From assembly GCF_902460415.1 (NCBI RefSeq), contig NZ_CABPTY010000001.1:525007-589006 (forward strand): a DNA stretch of 64,000 bases. The letters are read 5' to 3'. Below are positions 25,078-35,900 of the stretch, in pieces (the first letter of the stretch is position 1; the number at the start of each line of letters is the position of its first letter). The stretch is from Campylobacter_A concisus_Y (GTDB lineage Bacteria > Campylobacterota > Campylobacteria > Campylobacterales > Campylobacteraceae). Both the position numbers and the translations under genes were made by a program. Under the pieces are notes generated by a model that made no database searches, was not told where the DNA came from, and saw nothing but the letters and a program-made list of their open reading frames with translations.

Positions 25078-26322
25078 ATGAATATTCTCATAATAGGAAG
25101 TGGTGGTCGCGAATACGCCATTGCTCTAAAACTAAAAAGCGAAAAAAATATAAATTTATATTTTGCGCCTGGAAATGGTGCTACTTCACGCCTTGGCGAG
25201 AATTTGAAGATAAAAGACTTTTATGAGCTTGCAAAATTTGCTAAACAAAATGATATTGCTCTAACTATCGTGGGCCCTGAAGCGCCGCTTAGTGAAGGCG
25301 TAGTGGATATCTTTAAAAAAGAGGGTTTGCTCATCTTTGGACCAAGCAAAGCAGCTGCTAGACTTGAAGCTAGCAAGGCCTATATGAAGGATTTTCTAGC
25401 TAGAAATAATATAAAAACTGCAAGATATTTAAACACAGATGATAAAGAAAAAGCATTTAAATTTATTGATACCTTAAGCGCGCCGATGGTCGTAAAGGCC
25501 GATGGTCTTTGTGCCGGAAAAGGCGTTATAATCGCAAATTCTAAAGAGGAGGCCAAAGAGGCAGTTAGTGACATGCTAAGCGGAGCTAGCTTTGGCGAGG
25601 CTGGTAAATTTGTTGTCGTTGAAGAGTTTTTGGACGGCTTTGAGCTGAGCTTTTTTGCTATTTGTGACGGCGAAAATTTTGTAAGCTTGCCAGTTGCGCA
25701 AGATCACAAACGCTTACTTGATAACGACGAAGGTCCAAATACTGGCGGCATGGGTGCTTATGCTCCAAGTCCGCTTGCTTCAAAAGAGCTGATAAAAAGG
25801 GTCGAAGAAGAGGTTGTAAAGCCAACTCTAAAAGGGATGAAAAACGAGGGCAGTCCGTTTTGTGGAGTGCTTTTTGTGGGACTGATGATCGTTAAAAATG
25901 AGCCTTATGTGCTTGAGTTTAACGTAAGATTTGGCGATCCTGAGTGCGAGGTATTGATGCCATTAATTGATGGAAATCTAAGCGAAATTTTACTAAATGC
26001 TGCAAAGGGCGAGCTAAAGCCTATTAGCTTAAAAGATGAATTTGCAGTTGGTGTTGTGATGGCTAGTAAGGACTATCCGTATAAAAGTAGCCCAAAAGCT
26101 AAAATTTCAGTTTTAAATGATGTAAAAGATACTCACATCGCTTATGCTGGTGTTAGTGAGCAAGATGGAGAAATTTATGCAGATGGTGGCAGAGTATTAG
26201 TCTGCGTGGCCACTGCGAAGAGCATAAAAGAGGCACGTGATAGAGCTTATGAGCTTTGCGAAAATGTAAAATTTGACGGAGCACATTATAGAAAAGATAT
26301 TGCCTGGCAGGCATTAAAATGA
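25078..26322 (+). CDS. purD: Phosphoribosylamine-glycine ligase
   Basis: PurD is the ATP-dependent second enzyme of purine synthesis and forms glycinamide ribonucleotide. The 414-aa product opens with the family's I-L-I-I-G-S-G-G-R-E-Y-A, followed by V-G-P-E-A-P-L near residue 60. The ATP-grasp signature follows, with V-V-K-A-D-G-L-C-A-G-K-G-V (near 138) and L-E-F-N-V-R-F-G-D-P-E-C-E (near 280). GGAGA precedes the ATG. It follows the 6S-like RNA and is coupled to the RDD gene by a 4-nt overlap. Confidence 0.96.
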   Translation: MNILIIGSGGREYAIALKLKSEKNINLYFAPGNGATSRLGENLKIKDFYELAKFAKQNDIALTIVGPEAPLSEGVVDIFKKEGLLIFGPSKAAARLEASKAYMKDFLARNNIKTARYLNTDDKEKAFKFIDTLSAPMVVKADGLCAGKGVIIANSKEEAKEAVSDMLSGASFGEAGKFVVVEEFLDGFELSFFAICDGENFVSLPVAQDHKRLLDNDEGPNTGGMGAYAPSPLASKELIKRVEEEVVKPTLKGMKNEGSPFCGVLFVGLMIVKNEPYVLEFNVRFGDPECEVLMPLIDGNLSEILLNAAKGELKPISLKDEFAVGVVMASKDYPYKSSPKAKISVLNDVKDTHIAYAGVSEQDGEIYADGGRVLVCVATAKSIKEARDRAYELCENVKFDGAHYRKDIAWQALK

Positions 26323-26768
26323 GTATGCAGATAGTTGAAAAACTTGAAAAAGAAGAAATTTCGCTAGCGCCATTTTCAAAAAGAGTGCTAGCTTACTCAA
26401 TTGATGAATGTATTGTTTCTTTTTTGTTTTTGATCATTTACTGGGATGCCTTTTTGTCGGTTATGAGCTATGATGAAGCCAGAAATTTGACCTTAAATTT
26501 CTTTTGGCAAATAGTCTCACTAAAGATTATTTATCATGCATTTTTTGTTTGGTATTATGGTGCGAGTCTTGGGCAAATGCTAACAAAGACGATGTGTATT
26601 AATGTAGAAATTTTAGATAGACCAAATTTTATTTCAAGCCTAGTAAGGGCGATTTTTAGGTTAGTTAGTGAAGCTTGTTTTTATCTTGGTTTTGCATGGG
26701 CATTTGCAAATCCAGCTAGGCAGACTTGGCAAGACAAAATAGCAAAAACAGTGGTGATAAATGCGTAA
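26319..26768 (+). CDS. RDD family membrane protein
   Basis: This 149-aa integral membrane protein has three hydrophobic segments. The RDD features are R-V-L-A-Y-S-I-D-E-C near residue 22 (Arg and Asp of the family name), a Y-G-A-S-L-G-Q-M-L loop, and a C-terminal R-Q-T-W-Q-D-K-I-A-K-T-V-V motif. Some RDD proteins act as Na+/H+ antiporters or as small accessory membrane factors; the role here is unknown. It is tightly packed between purD and lptD, overlapping both. Confidence 0.8.
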   Translation: MSMQIVEKLEKEEISLAPFSKRVLAYSIDECIVSFLFLIIYWDAFLSVMSYDEARNLTLNFFWQIVSLKIIYHAFFVWYYGASLGQMLTKTMCINVEILDRPNFISSLVRAIFRLVSEACFYLGFAWAFANPARQTWQDKIAKTVVINA

Positions 26769-28920
26769 AATTTTATTTTTAGTTCCGGTTTGTATTTTAA
26801 ATCTAAGTGCAGCAGTGCAAGATGTGCAGCTATTAGCTGATGATGTGAAGCAAGATAAAGGCATTGTCACGGCCAATAAAAATGTTGTTGTGTATTCACA
26901 AGATTACCTTGTGACAGCTGATTGTGCTGTGTATGATCAAAATGATTCGGTTATCGAGCTATTTGGTAACGTCAACATGATGAAGGGCAAGAGTGAAGTC
27001 TCTCGCTCAAACTATGCAAAGCTAAATTTAAAAAATAATGACACTGCTTTTGAGTCGCTTTTTATGATGAATAAAGACATGGAAGTATGGATGAGAAGCA
27101 ATGAAAGTAGCTCTGATAGTGAGTACTATAGAGTTAAAAAAGCGATGGTTTCAAGCTGTAATGTCCAAGATCCTGACTGGAGTATCACTTCAAGCTCAGC
27201 TATGCTAAATAAACAAAGCAAATTTTTACATCTTTTTAACCCAGTCTTTCGTATAGCTAATGTGCCAGTTTTTTATTTGCCATATTTTGGTTTTTCAACA
27301 GATACCACAAGAAGAACAGGTCTTTTGCCGCCTGAGCTTGGATACGGAAAATCTGAAGGTTTTTATTACAAGCAGCCGATTTATTTTGCACCTTATAATG
27401 AGTGGGACTTCGAGCTTGATCCGCAGATAAGAACAAACAGAGGTGCTGGAATTTATGGTGCGTTTAGATTTACTGAGTCGCCTGATTCAAGGGGCGAAAT
27501 CAGCTTTGGCTCATTTACTGATAAAAACAGCTACCAAGCCAAGCAAAAAGGAGAGACTTCAAATAAAGCTGAACTAAAAAATAAAACACATAAAGGCATT
27601 GGACTAAAATACGAAAGAGATAAGCTTATAAGATACCTTAGCGAAGCGGATTTGCAAGAGGGAATTTGGATAGACGCAACGAAGCTAAATGATATAGATT
27701 ATTTAAATTTAAAAGGCAGGGATGATGATTATGATTCGCTTGTAACTTCTAAATTTAACTATTTCATCGCAAATGACGATCATTATTTTGGTGCTTATGC
27801 AAAATACTACATAGACACTGAAAAAATTGGCTCAAAAAATGAGAACAAAGACACTCTTCAAGAGCTTCCATCGCTTCAGTATCATAAATTTACAGATGAT
27901 ATTGTCTTGCCAAATATCTTATATTCACTCGATCTTCAGTCACATAGATACGATAGAAAGATAGGCGTTAGAGCGACTCAGTATGAATTTACGCTTCCAG
28001 CTTCAGTGCATGTGCCACTGCTTGATGATAGTTTAACTTTTTCATTTTACGAGTATCTATACGCATCAAGAATAAATTACGAGAATAAGATAAATTCATT
28101 TGATGATAAAAGAGAAGATAAACACGCAAATTTTGTAAATAACTACCATAAATTTGCCCTTCACACAGACCTTGCAAAGGTGTATGAGAGCTTTTATCAT
28201 ACTTTAAATTTTGGTGCTGAGTACTTGTTGCCAGGATATAGAAAAGGAAATTTAGACGACGAGTTTATCTATGACAAAGATCTAAATGAGTATGAAAATT
28301 TCTTAGCCCAAGATCAGAGCAAAGAGGAAGTTTCTGGCTATTTGACGCAGTATTTCTTTAACGGCAGTGGCAGAAAGGTCGTCAAACATAGCATCTCACA
28401 AGGATATTACACAAAAGATGATGAGTATTCAAATTTAAAAAATGCCATCTATTTATATCCATTTGAGAATTTTAGCCTTTATAATAAGCTTGAGTACTCA
28501 CACAAAGATAGAGAGCTTAAAAAGGTTCAAAATGGATTTTACTATACGCACGATCTATTTTGGATAAATATGCTCCATACGATGAAAAAGAGCGATAGCT
28601 TTGCTAAAAATAGCGCAACAAAAGATAGCTACTTTACAAGCAGTGCTGGCGTAAAGCTCCCTCATCAGTATAGTCTTATTGGTGGCTGGCAATATGATAT
28701 TGAGCGAAGTTACACAAAAAGCTGGAGAGTTGGCGTGCTTCATCAAAGAAAATGCTGGAATTACGGGATAATTTATCAACAAGATGTCGAGCCAACAACA
28801 ACAATAAACGGCTCAGCATCAACTAGAAAAAATGGTATCTATTTCACGATAAATTTCTATCCAATGGGCGGTTTGCACTATGACTTTTCGCAAAGCAGCA
28901 CAAAATCGAGTGCCAACTAA
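26761..28920 (+). CDS. lptD: LPS-assembly outer-membrane protein LptD
   Basis: LptD, with lipoprotein LptE, inserts lipopolysaccharide into the outer leaflet. The 719-aa product has a short signal peptide ending near residue 20 and an OstA/LptA-like N-terminal domain (to about 130). The diagnostic S-S-C-N-V-Q-D-P-D-W motif leads into the large beta-barrel, with typical P-V-F-Y-L-P-Y-F-G, T-R-R-T-G-L-L-P-P-E-L-G and a C-terminal strand pattern ending in an aromatic N-F-Y-P. Three cysteines are visible (near residues 59, 133 and 664) instead of the four of E. coli LptD. The gene overlaps the end of the RDD gene by 8 nt. Confidence 0.92.
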   Translation: MRKILFLVPVCILNLSAAVQDVQLLADDVKQDKGIVTANKNVVVYSQDYLVTADCAVYDQNDSVIELFGNVNMMKGKSEVSRSNYAKLNLKNNDTAFESLFMMNKDMEVWMRSNESSSDSEYYRVKKAMVSSCNVQDPDWSITSSSAMLNKQSKFLHLFNPVFRIANVPVFYLPYFGFSTDTTRRTGLLPPELGYGKSEGFYYKQPIYFAPYNEWDFELDPQIRTNRGAGIYGAFRFTESPDSRGEISFGSFTDKNSYQAKQKGETSNKAELKNKTHKGIGLKYERDKLIRYLSEADLQEGIWIDATKLNDIDYLNLKGRDDDYDSLVTSKFNYFIANDDHYFGAYAKYYIDTEKIGSKNENKDTLQELPSLQYHKFTDDIVLPNILYSLDLQSHRYDRKIGVRATQYEFTLPASVHVPLLDDSLTFSFYEYLYASRINYENKINSFDDKREDKHANFVNNYHKFALHTDLAKVYESFYHTLNFGAEYLLPGYRKGNLDDEFIYDKDLNEYENFLAQDQSKEEVSGYLTQYFFNGSGRKVVKHSISQGYYTKDDEYSNLKNAIYLYPFENFSLYNKLEYSHKDRELKKVQNGFYYTHDLFWINMLHTMKKSDSFAKNSATKDSYFTSSAGVKLPHQYSLIGGWQYDIERSYTKSWRVGVLHQRKCWNYGIIYQQDVEPTTTINGSASTRKNGIYFTINFYPMGGLHYDFSQSSTKSSAN

Positions 28921-29619
28921 ATGATAACGGCTAAATTTAAGGATCAACTAGAAGCAGCTAGCAAGCTAATTGAAATTTTGCCAAAAAAAGAGCTCATAGA
29001 TAAAAAGACGATAGTTGTTTGCATGTCGCTTGAGTCAGTTATACTCACAGATGCAGTTTGTAGAAGTTTAAATTTAAGCTACGAGATGCTCTTTAGCGAG
29101 CCAATACCTGCACCAAATAATAGCGAATGTGATGTTGCAATAGTTAGTGAGACAGAAGATATAGTATTAAATGATAAACTTATAAAAGCTTTTAATATAA
29201 GCTATGACTACATTTACGGTGAAGCACATAGAAAATATGAAGAGAAAATTTTAAAAAACGTTTATAAATACCGAAAAGGAAATTTGATAGGAGAGCTAAA
29301 AGATAAAAATATTTTACTAATCGATGAGGGGTGCGAGACTGGTATGACGGCACTCATTTGCATAAAGACGTTGCTTGATGTGAAGGTAAAATCCATCTCA
29401 TACGCAACGCCAGTGATTGCTACTGATGTCTTTACAAATTTAAATGATATGGTTGATGAAATTTACACGATAAACAAGATCGTTGATTTTATCGATGTGG
29501 ATTCGTATTACGAGAAAAAGATCGAAGCTACGAGTGAGCGTATCATGTCAATATTAGAAGAGAGCCCTTATTATTTGCCGTTACAAAAACAACAAGGAGA
29601 TAAAAATAATGCAATATAG
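28921..29619 (+). CDS. Phosphoribosyltransferase-like protein
   Basis: The 232-aa product has a Rossmann-like alternation and a PRPP-loop-like segment I-L-L-I-D-E-G-C-E-T-G-M-T-A near residue 135, which corresponds to the V-L-L-V-D-D-G-x-x-T-G motif of type I phosphoribosyltransferases. The usual second acidic residue is replaced by Glu. The C-terminal tail is charged. It follows lptD directly and overlaps pnp by 11 nt, so it is part of the same transcript. The base substrate is unknown. A comF-like or salvage role are alternatives I cannot separate. Confidence 0.65.
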   Translation: MITAKFKDQLEAASKLIEILPKKELIDKKTIVVCMSLESVILTDAVCRSLNLSYEMLFSEPIPAPNNSECDVAIVSETEDIVLNDKLIKAFNISYDYIYGEAHRKYEEKILKNVYKYRKGNLIGELKDKNILLIDEGCETGMTALICIKTLLDVKVKSISYATPVIATDVFTNLNDMVDEIYTINKIVDFIDVDSYYEKKIEATSERIMSILEESPYYLPLQKQQGDKNNAI

Positions 29620-31807
29620 TATAGAAGTCAATAATCAGGTTGAAATTTTTGACCTTAATAAAGTAGCAAAACAAGCTAGCGGAGCGGTACTTTTAAGGGT
29701 GAAAAATACTGTCGTTTTAGCAACTGTTGCAAGAGAGGACACGCAAGTTGAGGAGGATTTTTTACCTCTAACGGTGCAGTATATAGAAAAAGCCTACGCC
29801 GCTGGTAAAATTCCTGGCGGTTACGTTAAGCGCGAGACAAAGCCAGGCGACTTTGAAACGCTAACAGCTCGTATCATCGATAGATCTCTTAGACCACTCT
29901 TTCCAAAAGGTTACGCATATCCAACTCAAATCGTTGTAATGGTGCTTTCAGCTGATCCTGAAGTTGATTTGCAGGTTGTAAGTCTAAATGCAGCCTCAGT
30001 TGCACTCTATCTTAGTGACATCCCAGTAAATCGCCCAGTTTGTGGTGTTAGAGTTGGCTATATAGATGAAAAATTTGTGATCAATCCAAGCAACTCTGAG
30101 CTAAAACAAAGCGCTATTGATCTATATGTAGCTGGCACAAAAGATGAGCTTTTGATGATCGAGATGAGAAGCTTACCTCAGCAAACTACGCAGCTTATCC
30201 CGATGGTCGCGATTGAGCCGATGATAGATCCGAGCTTAAGTGATAGCATGGCTCAAAAACAGCTAATGAATGAATTTAGCGAAGATATGATGGTTGAGGC
30301 GATTGATTTTGCTGGTAAGGCGATACTAAGGGCTAGCAGTGCTTACGAAGAAGCTTTCAAAGAGCATAAGAAAGAGGACGCTGTGCTTGAGCTAAAACCT
30401 GAGATAGAAAATGAAAATATCGCTATTTATATCGATAAATTTTATAAAGCCGAAGTCAAAAATGCGATCAATCAAATGGCAAAAAGCGAGCGCGCTAGCG
30501 AACTTAGCAAGATCGCAAAACAAATTTCAAGCGACGAGGTCGCTCAAAAAGAGGGCTGGGATGAGGCTGTCATCACAAATGTCCTTGGCAAATATAAAAA
30601 GAAAATCGTTAGAGAGCAGATAATAAATGAGGGCGTAAGGGCCGATGGACGTGATCTTGAAGAGGTTAGGCCTATTAGTATCGAAACAAATGTGCTTCCA
30701 AATGCACATGGCTCATGCCTCTTTACAAGAGGACAGACACAAGCCCTAGTTGTCACTACTCTTGGCACTGATAGTGATGCTCAAATGTATGACATCCTAA
30801 CTGAAAAAGTACCTTTTGTAGAGAAATTTATGTTTAACTACAACTTTCCAGGCTTTAGCGTAGGCGAGGCAAGCCCACTAAAAGCTCCTGGTAGACGCGA
30901 GCTTGGACATGGAAATTTAGCCAAACGTGCCCTTGCGCCAAGTATTGATCTAGCTTCTCCATACACAATAAGAGTCGTTTCAGAAATTTTAGAGAGCAAC
31001 GGTTCAAGCTCAATGGCTAGCGTTTGCGGTGGCTCGCTCGCACTTAGAGCAGCTGGCGTAAATACTTTAAAACTTGTCGCAGGTGTCGCTATGGGATTAA
31101 TATTTGAAGGCGATAAGCATGCAGTGCTAACAGATATCATGGGACTTGAAGATCATGACGGCGACATGGACTTTAAAGTAGCAGGTACAAGTGATGGCAT
31201 CACAGCGCTTCAGATGGATATTAAGCTTGGTGGCATTAGCTTAGAAGTGCTAAAAGAGGCACTTTATCAAGCAAAACGTGGTAGAGAGCATATCTTATCT
31301 TTGATGGCAGAAGCGGATAAAAATATAGAAATAAATGAAGATGTGCTTCCAAAGCTTGAATTATTTAGTGTTGATCCAAGCAAGATCGTAGACATCATCG
31401 GACAAGCTGGCAAGACTATAAAAGAGATCATTGAGAAATTTGAAGTCTCAATCGATCTTGATAGAGAAAAAGGTGAAGTTAAAATCGCAGGTGGAGCAAA
31501 AAAAAATGTCGATGCCGCAAAGGACTACATCATCTCTATCACTTCAAAAGACAATGGACGTTCATTTGGCAAAAAGCCATTCAAACACGACAAAGAGCGT
31601 TCAAAACCAAATTTTAATATCGGTGATGAGTTTTTGGGAACTGTAAAGAGTGTGGTTGATTTTGGTGTGTTTATCGAGCTAAAAGATGGCATTGATGGCT
31701 TGCTTCATATCTCAAAGATAAAAAGCCCATTAAACGTAGGTGATCAGGTCAAAGTATGTGTGAGCGAGCAAAAAGGAAATAAAATTTCGCTCTCTTTGGT
31801 TGAATAA
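29609..31807 (+). CDS. pnp: Polynucleotide phosphorylase
   Basis: PNPase is a phosphorolytic 3'-5' exoribonuclease of the RNA degradosome and of small-RNA turnover. The 732-aa protein has two RNase PH domains joined by a helical linker. The first contains Y-x-K-R-E-T-K-P, and the second F-T-R-G-Q-T-Q-A, S-S-M-A-S-V-C-G and D-H-D-G-D-M-D-F-K-V-A-G-T, which hold the catalytic residues. A KH domain (about residues 590-640; D-I-I-G-Q-A-G-K-T-I-K) and an S1 domain (about 660-730; G-T-V-K-S-V-V-D-F-G-V-F-I) close the protein. A run of nine A lies at 31497-31505 inside the KH coding region. Confidence 0.97.
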   Translation: MQYSIEVNNQVEIFDLNKVAKQASGAVLLRVKNTVVLATVAREDTQVEEDFLPLTVQYIEKAYAAGKIPGGYVKRETKPGDFETLTARIIDRSLRPLFPKGYAYPTQIVVMVLSADPEVDLQVVSLNAASVALYLSDIPVNRPVCGVRVGYIDEKFVINPSNSELKQSAIDLYVAGTKDELLMIEMRSLPQQTTQLIPMVAIEPMIDPSLSDSMAQKQLMNEFSEDMMVEAIDFAGKAILRASSAYEEAFKEHKKEDAVLELKPEIENENIAIYIDKFYKAEVKNAINQMAKSERASELSKIAKQISSDEVAQKEGWDEAVITNVLGKYKKKIVREQIINEGVRADGRDLEEVRPISIETNVLPNAHGSCLFTRGQTQALVVTTLGTDSDAQMYDILTEKVPFVEKFMFNYNFPGFSVGEASPLKAPGRRELGHGNLAKRALAPSIDLASPYTIRVVSEILESNGSSSMASVCGGSLALRAAGVNTLKLVAGVAMGLIFEGDKHAVLTDIMGLEDHDGDMDFKVAGTSDGITALQMDIKLGGISLEVLKEALYQAKRGREHILSLMAEADKNIEINEDVLPKLELFSVDPSKIVDIIGQAGKTIKEIIEKFEVSIDLDREKGEVKIAGGAKKNVDAAKDYIISITSKDNGRSFGKKPFKHDKERSKPNFNIGDEFLGTVKSVVDFGVFIELKDGIDGLLHISKIKSPLNVGDQVKVCVSEQKGNKISLSLVE

Positions 31808-31824
31808 ATTTTAAAGGACAGATG

Positions 31825-32676
31825 ATGAAATACAAAAAGTTGCTTTTTCCAATAGGAGCTGGAGACGATATCGAGCCAAGAATTTATGGTGCCCTAAAGG
31901 TTGCTCAGTGGTTTAACACACATATGGAAATTATGACTTGCCAGCTTGACCCAAGTGTAGTTTATAATATGAAAATGACGCTTCGTGGAGGAGTGCTTTT
32001 TGAGGAATTTCTAAAATCAGCTAAATCTGAACTAGCTGTCGAGCATGAAGAGAATGAGAAAATTTTTAATAAAATTTGTGCTGAGCTTGGCATAAAAGTA
32101 ACTAGTGAAATCATTGAAGATGTTTGCACTGCAAATTTTACTATTCATAGTGGCAAAAGAAGCGCAATAGTGGAGCAAGAGAGTAAATTTTGCGACCTAG
32201 TTGTGGCTGCTGTGCCACTTGATGGAAAGATCACTGGTACATTTGAGTCAGCTGTTCTAAAAAGCGGTAAAAATGCGATTGTAATCCCTAGAAAAATGCG
32301 TGAGTTTAAAGCCGATAATATCCTTGTAAGCTGGACAGGCACTACTCAAAGCTCAAGGGCATTAACAGGCTCGATTGATCTTTTAAAAAAGGCAAAAAAG
32401 GTTCAGTGCATTACCTCAAAAGCAAGCCTTGGAGATAATGCTGAACTAAATCTTAAAAAGCTTGAAGAGTACTTCAAAATTCATGGCATATCAGCCACTT
32501 TTGAAGTAATCGCTACTACGATGATACCTGGTGAAGCACTTTTGAAAGCAGCTATTGATAGAAATGCTGATCTAATCGTTGCTAGCAGATATGGTGAAAA
32601 TGGTCTTATGGAAATGGTGCTTGGCGGAACATCAAGATTTTTCTTAGAACACACAAATATCCCAGTTTATCTATAA
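31825..32676 (+). CDS. Universal stress protein-like, tandem Usp domains
   Basis: The 283-aa product contains two Usp-type alpha/beta domains. The first (about 1-150) starts K-K-L-L-F-P-I-G-A-G and is divergent. The second (about 160-283) ends with the typical nucleotide-binding run A-D-L-I-V-A-S-R-Y-G-E-N-G-L-M-E-M-V-L-G-G-T-S-R-F-F-L and N-I-P-V-Y. Such proteins bind ATP or stress ligands; their targets are unknown. Two adjacent ATGs occur (31822 and 31825), and the second has the better distance to AAGGA. It is 14 to 17 nt after pnp and is followed by a terminator. Confidence 0.8.
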   Translation: MKYKKLLFPIGAGDDIEPRIYGALKVAQWFNTHMEIMTCQLDPSVVYNMKMTLRGGVLFEEFLKSAKSELAVEHEENEKIFNKICAELGIKVTSEIIEDVCTANFTIHSGKRSAIVEQESKFCDLVVAAVPLDGKITGTFESAVLKSGKNAIVIPRKMREFKADNILVSWTGTTQSSRALTGSIDLLKKAKKVQCITSKASLGDNAELNLKKLEEYFKIHGISATFEVIATTMIPGEALLKAAIDRNADLIVASRYGENGLMEMVLGGTSRFFLEHTNIPVYL

Positions 32677-32678
32677 TG

Positions 32679-32711
32679 GATTGCGGCTTAGTCCGCGATC
32701 TAATTCTTTTT
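32679..32711 (+). terminator. Intrinsic terminator after the pnp-usp operon
   Basis: GATTGCGG (32679-32686) pairs with CCGCGATC (32693-32700), one G-T wobble, across a 6-nt loop, followed by TAATTCTTTTT. Confidence 0.8.
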
Positions 32712-32978
32712 CACTTTATAGATTTTAAAATTCCATTCACTCGCAAGAATTGACTACTAAATTTTGGCTTCATTGACCACTTAGCTCAAATTTTAGAGCC
32801 GAAATTACTCGTTTAAAATTTACAAGACCTTAATAGCACAGTGCGCCAGATGACAGCGCGCTTCGTTCTTAGCCACAAACTACAAATTCTATAAATTTTT
32901 AAAGCTCCCATTAAGTTTTCATCAAGCACCTTATTAGCCAAAATTTTGTAAAATCCACTCATTAAAAAAGGATAAAAA
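32712..32978. other. Intergenic region before dnaE with no gene recognised
   Basis: About 267 nt of AT-rich sequence follow the usp terminator. I find no convincing coding frame with a ribosome-binding site, no tRNA and no clear folded RNA. A -10-like TAAAAT at 32949-32954 and AAAGGA before the ATG serve dnaE. Confidence 0.5.
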
Positions 32979-35900
32979 ATGAGTGAAAATTCTAGCTTTA
33001 CGCACCTGCATTTACACACCGAATACTCCCTTCTTGATGGAGCGAACAAGATAAAAGAGCTAGCTCACGTGCTTCATGATAGAGGCGACACAGCAGCGGC
33101 GATTACTGATCACGGCAATATGTTTGGAGCGATAGATTTTTACAAGGCGATGAAAAAAGAGGGTATAAAACCGCTAATTGGCATCGAAGCTTACGTGCAT
33201 AATGGCGAGCAGCTTGATGATAAGAGCACCAAGCAGCGCTTTCACCTTATACTAATCGCCAAAAACGAGACTGGCTATAAAAATTTAATGTATCTTAGCT
33301 CTATGAGTTACATCGAGGGCTTTTACTACTATCCTCGTATCAATAAAAAAATTTTAAAAGAGCACAGCGAGGGCTTGGTTTGTAGCTCTGCTTGCTTGCA
33401 GGGCGAGGTGAGTTGGCATCTAAATTTAAGCGATCGTAACGTCAAATTTGGTGCAAAGGGCTATGAGAGAGCAAAAGAGGTCGCACTTGAATATAAAGAA
33501 ATTTTTGGAGATGACTTTTATCTTGAGATCATGCGTCACGGCATCGGCGATCAAAAACGCATTGATGATGATATTTTACGCATCGCCAAAGAGACTGGCA
33601 TAAAGGTTATCGCTACAAACGATACTCACTACACTTTTAAAGAGCGAGCTGACGCACATGAGGTTTTTATGTGTATCGCGATGAACAAAACTTTAGATGA
33701 TCCAAACCGACTTCGCCACAGCGTTCATGAGTTTTTTGTAAAAAGCAAAGAGCAGATGAGTGAGCTATTTTTAGATATCCCCGAAGTGATAGAAAATACC
33801 CAAGAGATCGTAAATAAGTGCAACCTTGAGATCAAGCTTGGCAACCCAACTCCGCCAAATTTTAAATTTACTCTTGAATATGCCAAAGAGAGAAATTTAA
33901 CACTTCCAGAGCCAGAAAATAGATATAGCTTTAAAAATGATGCTGTGTTTTTTGAATATGAATGTAGAAAAGGTCTTGATGAGAGGCTAAAATTTGTCCC
34001 TGAAAATTTACATGACGAATACAAAAAGCGCCTTGAGATAGAGATTGGCATAATTAATAAAATGAATTTCCCAGGCTATATGATGATCGTTTGGGACTTC
34101 ATAAATGAGGCTAAAAGTAGAGGCGTGCCAGTTGGTCCAGGACGTGGTTCTGCGGCTGGTAGCTTGGTCGCTTACTCGCTAAAGATCACTGACCTTGATC
34201 CTATCCCATACAACCTACTTTTTGAGAGGTTTCTAAACCCAGAACGTGTTAGCATGCCAGATATCGACGTGGACTTTTGTCAAAGTAGGCGTGGTGAGAT
34301 AATTGACTATGTTACGCAAAAATATGGAAAATTTAACGTTGCTGGCGTTATTACATTTGGTAAATTGCTCGCAAAAGGTGTTATTAGAGATGTTGCTAGG
34401 GTTTGTGATATGCCTTACGCCGAAGCCGATGCGATGGCAAAGCTAATACCTGATGAACTTGGTATTACGCTAAAAGATGCTTATGAAAAAGAGCCAAAGA
34501 TAGCTGAGTTAATAAGTCAAAATTCAAAGGCAGCTAAAATTTGGAAATTTGCACTTGACCTTGAGGGACTAAACAGAAACGCTGGCCAGCACGCAGCAGG
34601 TGTTGTTATTTCAAATGAGGAGCTGTGGAACAAAACTCCGCTATTTCGTCAGCCAAACAGCCCAGAAGATCGCTATGTTACGCAGTATAGTCTTAAATAT
34701 CTTGAGGATGTGGATTTAATTAAATTTGACTTTCTTGGACTAAAAACACTAACGGTTATCGATAATGCCATAAAGCTAGTAAAACAACGAACTGGCAAGG
34801 ATATCATTTGGGAGCAGATCGATAAAAACGATTCTAATGTTTATAAAATGATACAAAGCGGCCAAGCGATAGGAATTTTCCAAATCGAGGGCGAAGGCAT
34901 GAGAAAGCTAGGAACTAGCTTGCGTCCAGACTGCTTCGAGGATATCGTCGCGATGCTAGCGCTCTACCGCCCAGGACCGATGGAGAGTGGTATGCTCGAT
35001 GACTTTGTCAAAAGAAAACATGGCGAGGCCGAGATAACCTACTCATTTAAAGAGCTTGAGCCAATCCTTGCGCCAACATACGGTGTCATCGTCTATCAAG
35101 AGCAAGTTATGCAAATCGTTCAAGCCATAGGCGGCTTTAGCCTTGGTGGAGCGGACCTTGTACGCCGTGCGATGGGTAAAAAGATCAAAGAGGAGATGGA
35201 CAGGCTAAAGGGAGAGTTTGTAAAAGGCGCTGAGGCAAAAGGGCTAAATGGACAAAAAGCAGACGATCTTTTTGAGCTAATTGTAAAATTTGCAGGATAT
35301 GGCTTTAATAAATCTCACTCCGCAGCTTATGCCTATGTCACATTTCAGACGGCTTATCTTAAGGCCTATTATCCGGCTGAATTTATGGCAGCACTTCTTA
35401 CAAGCGAAGAGAGTAACGTCGATAAGATCGTTCGCTATATCGATGAGATAAAGCGTATAAATATAGATACTTTGCCGCCATCTATAAATAAATCAACTAA
35501 AGAATTTAGCGTCGTTAAAAATGGCGATCATGACGGCATTATCTTTGGGCTTGGTGCGATTAAAGGTGTTGGCGGAGCAGCTATTGAAAACATTATCACT
35601 GAGCGTGAAGCAAATGGCGAATTTAAGAGTATGGATGACTTTGTCTCAAGGATCGATCCATTTAAAGTAAATAAAAAGGTCTTTGAAAGCCTTATAAAAG
35701 CTGGATGTTTTGATGAGTTTGGCTTTAGTCGTAAGATGCTTATGCAAAATGTAGAAAATATCATAGAAGCTTGCAAAAGTGCTGCTCAGATCCGTAAAAA
35801 TGCAGTTGAGAGCTTATTTGGCGAAGATGAGAGCATGAATGATGTGAGGATAAATTTTGTCATGATAAATGACGAATTTGACATCAAACAAATTTTAAAA

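Noticed and set aside
31490..31510. Run of nine A in pnp as a slippage or phase-variation site
   Set aside because: It codes for lysines in a conserved KH region of an important gene, the frame is intact, and long A runs are frequent by chance at this base composition.
32813..33049. Minus-strand gene overlapping the dnaE start
   Set aside because: The 78-codon frame has no ribosome-binding site or recognisable domain and covers the dnaE translation start.
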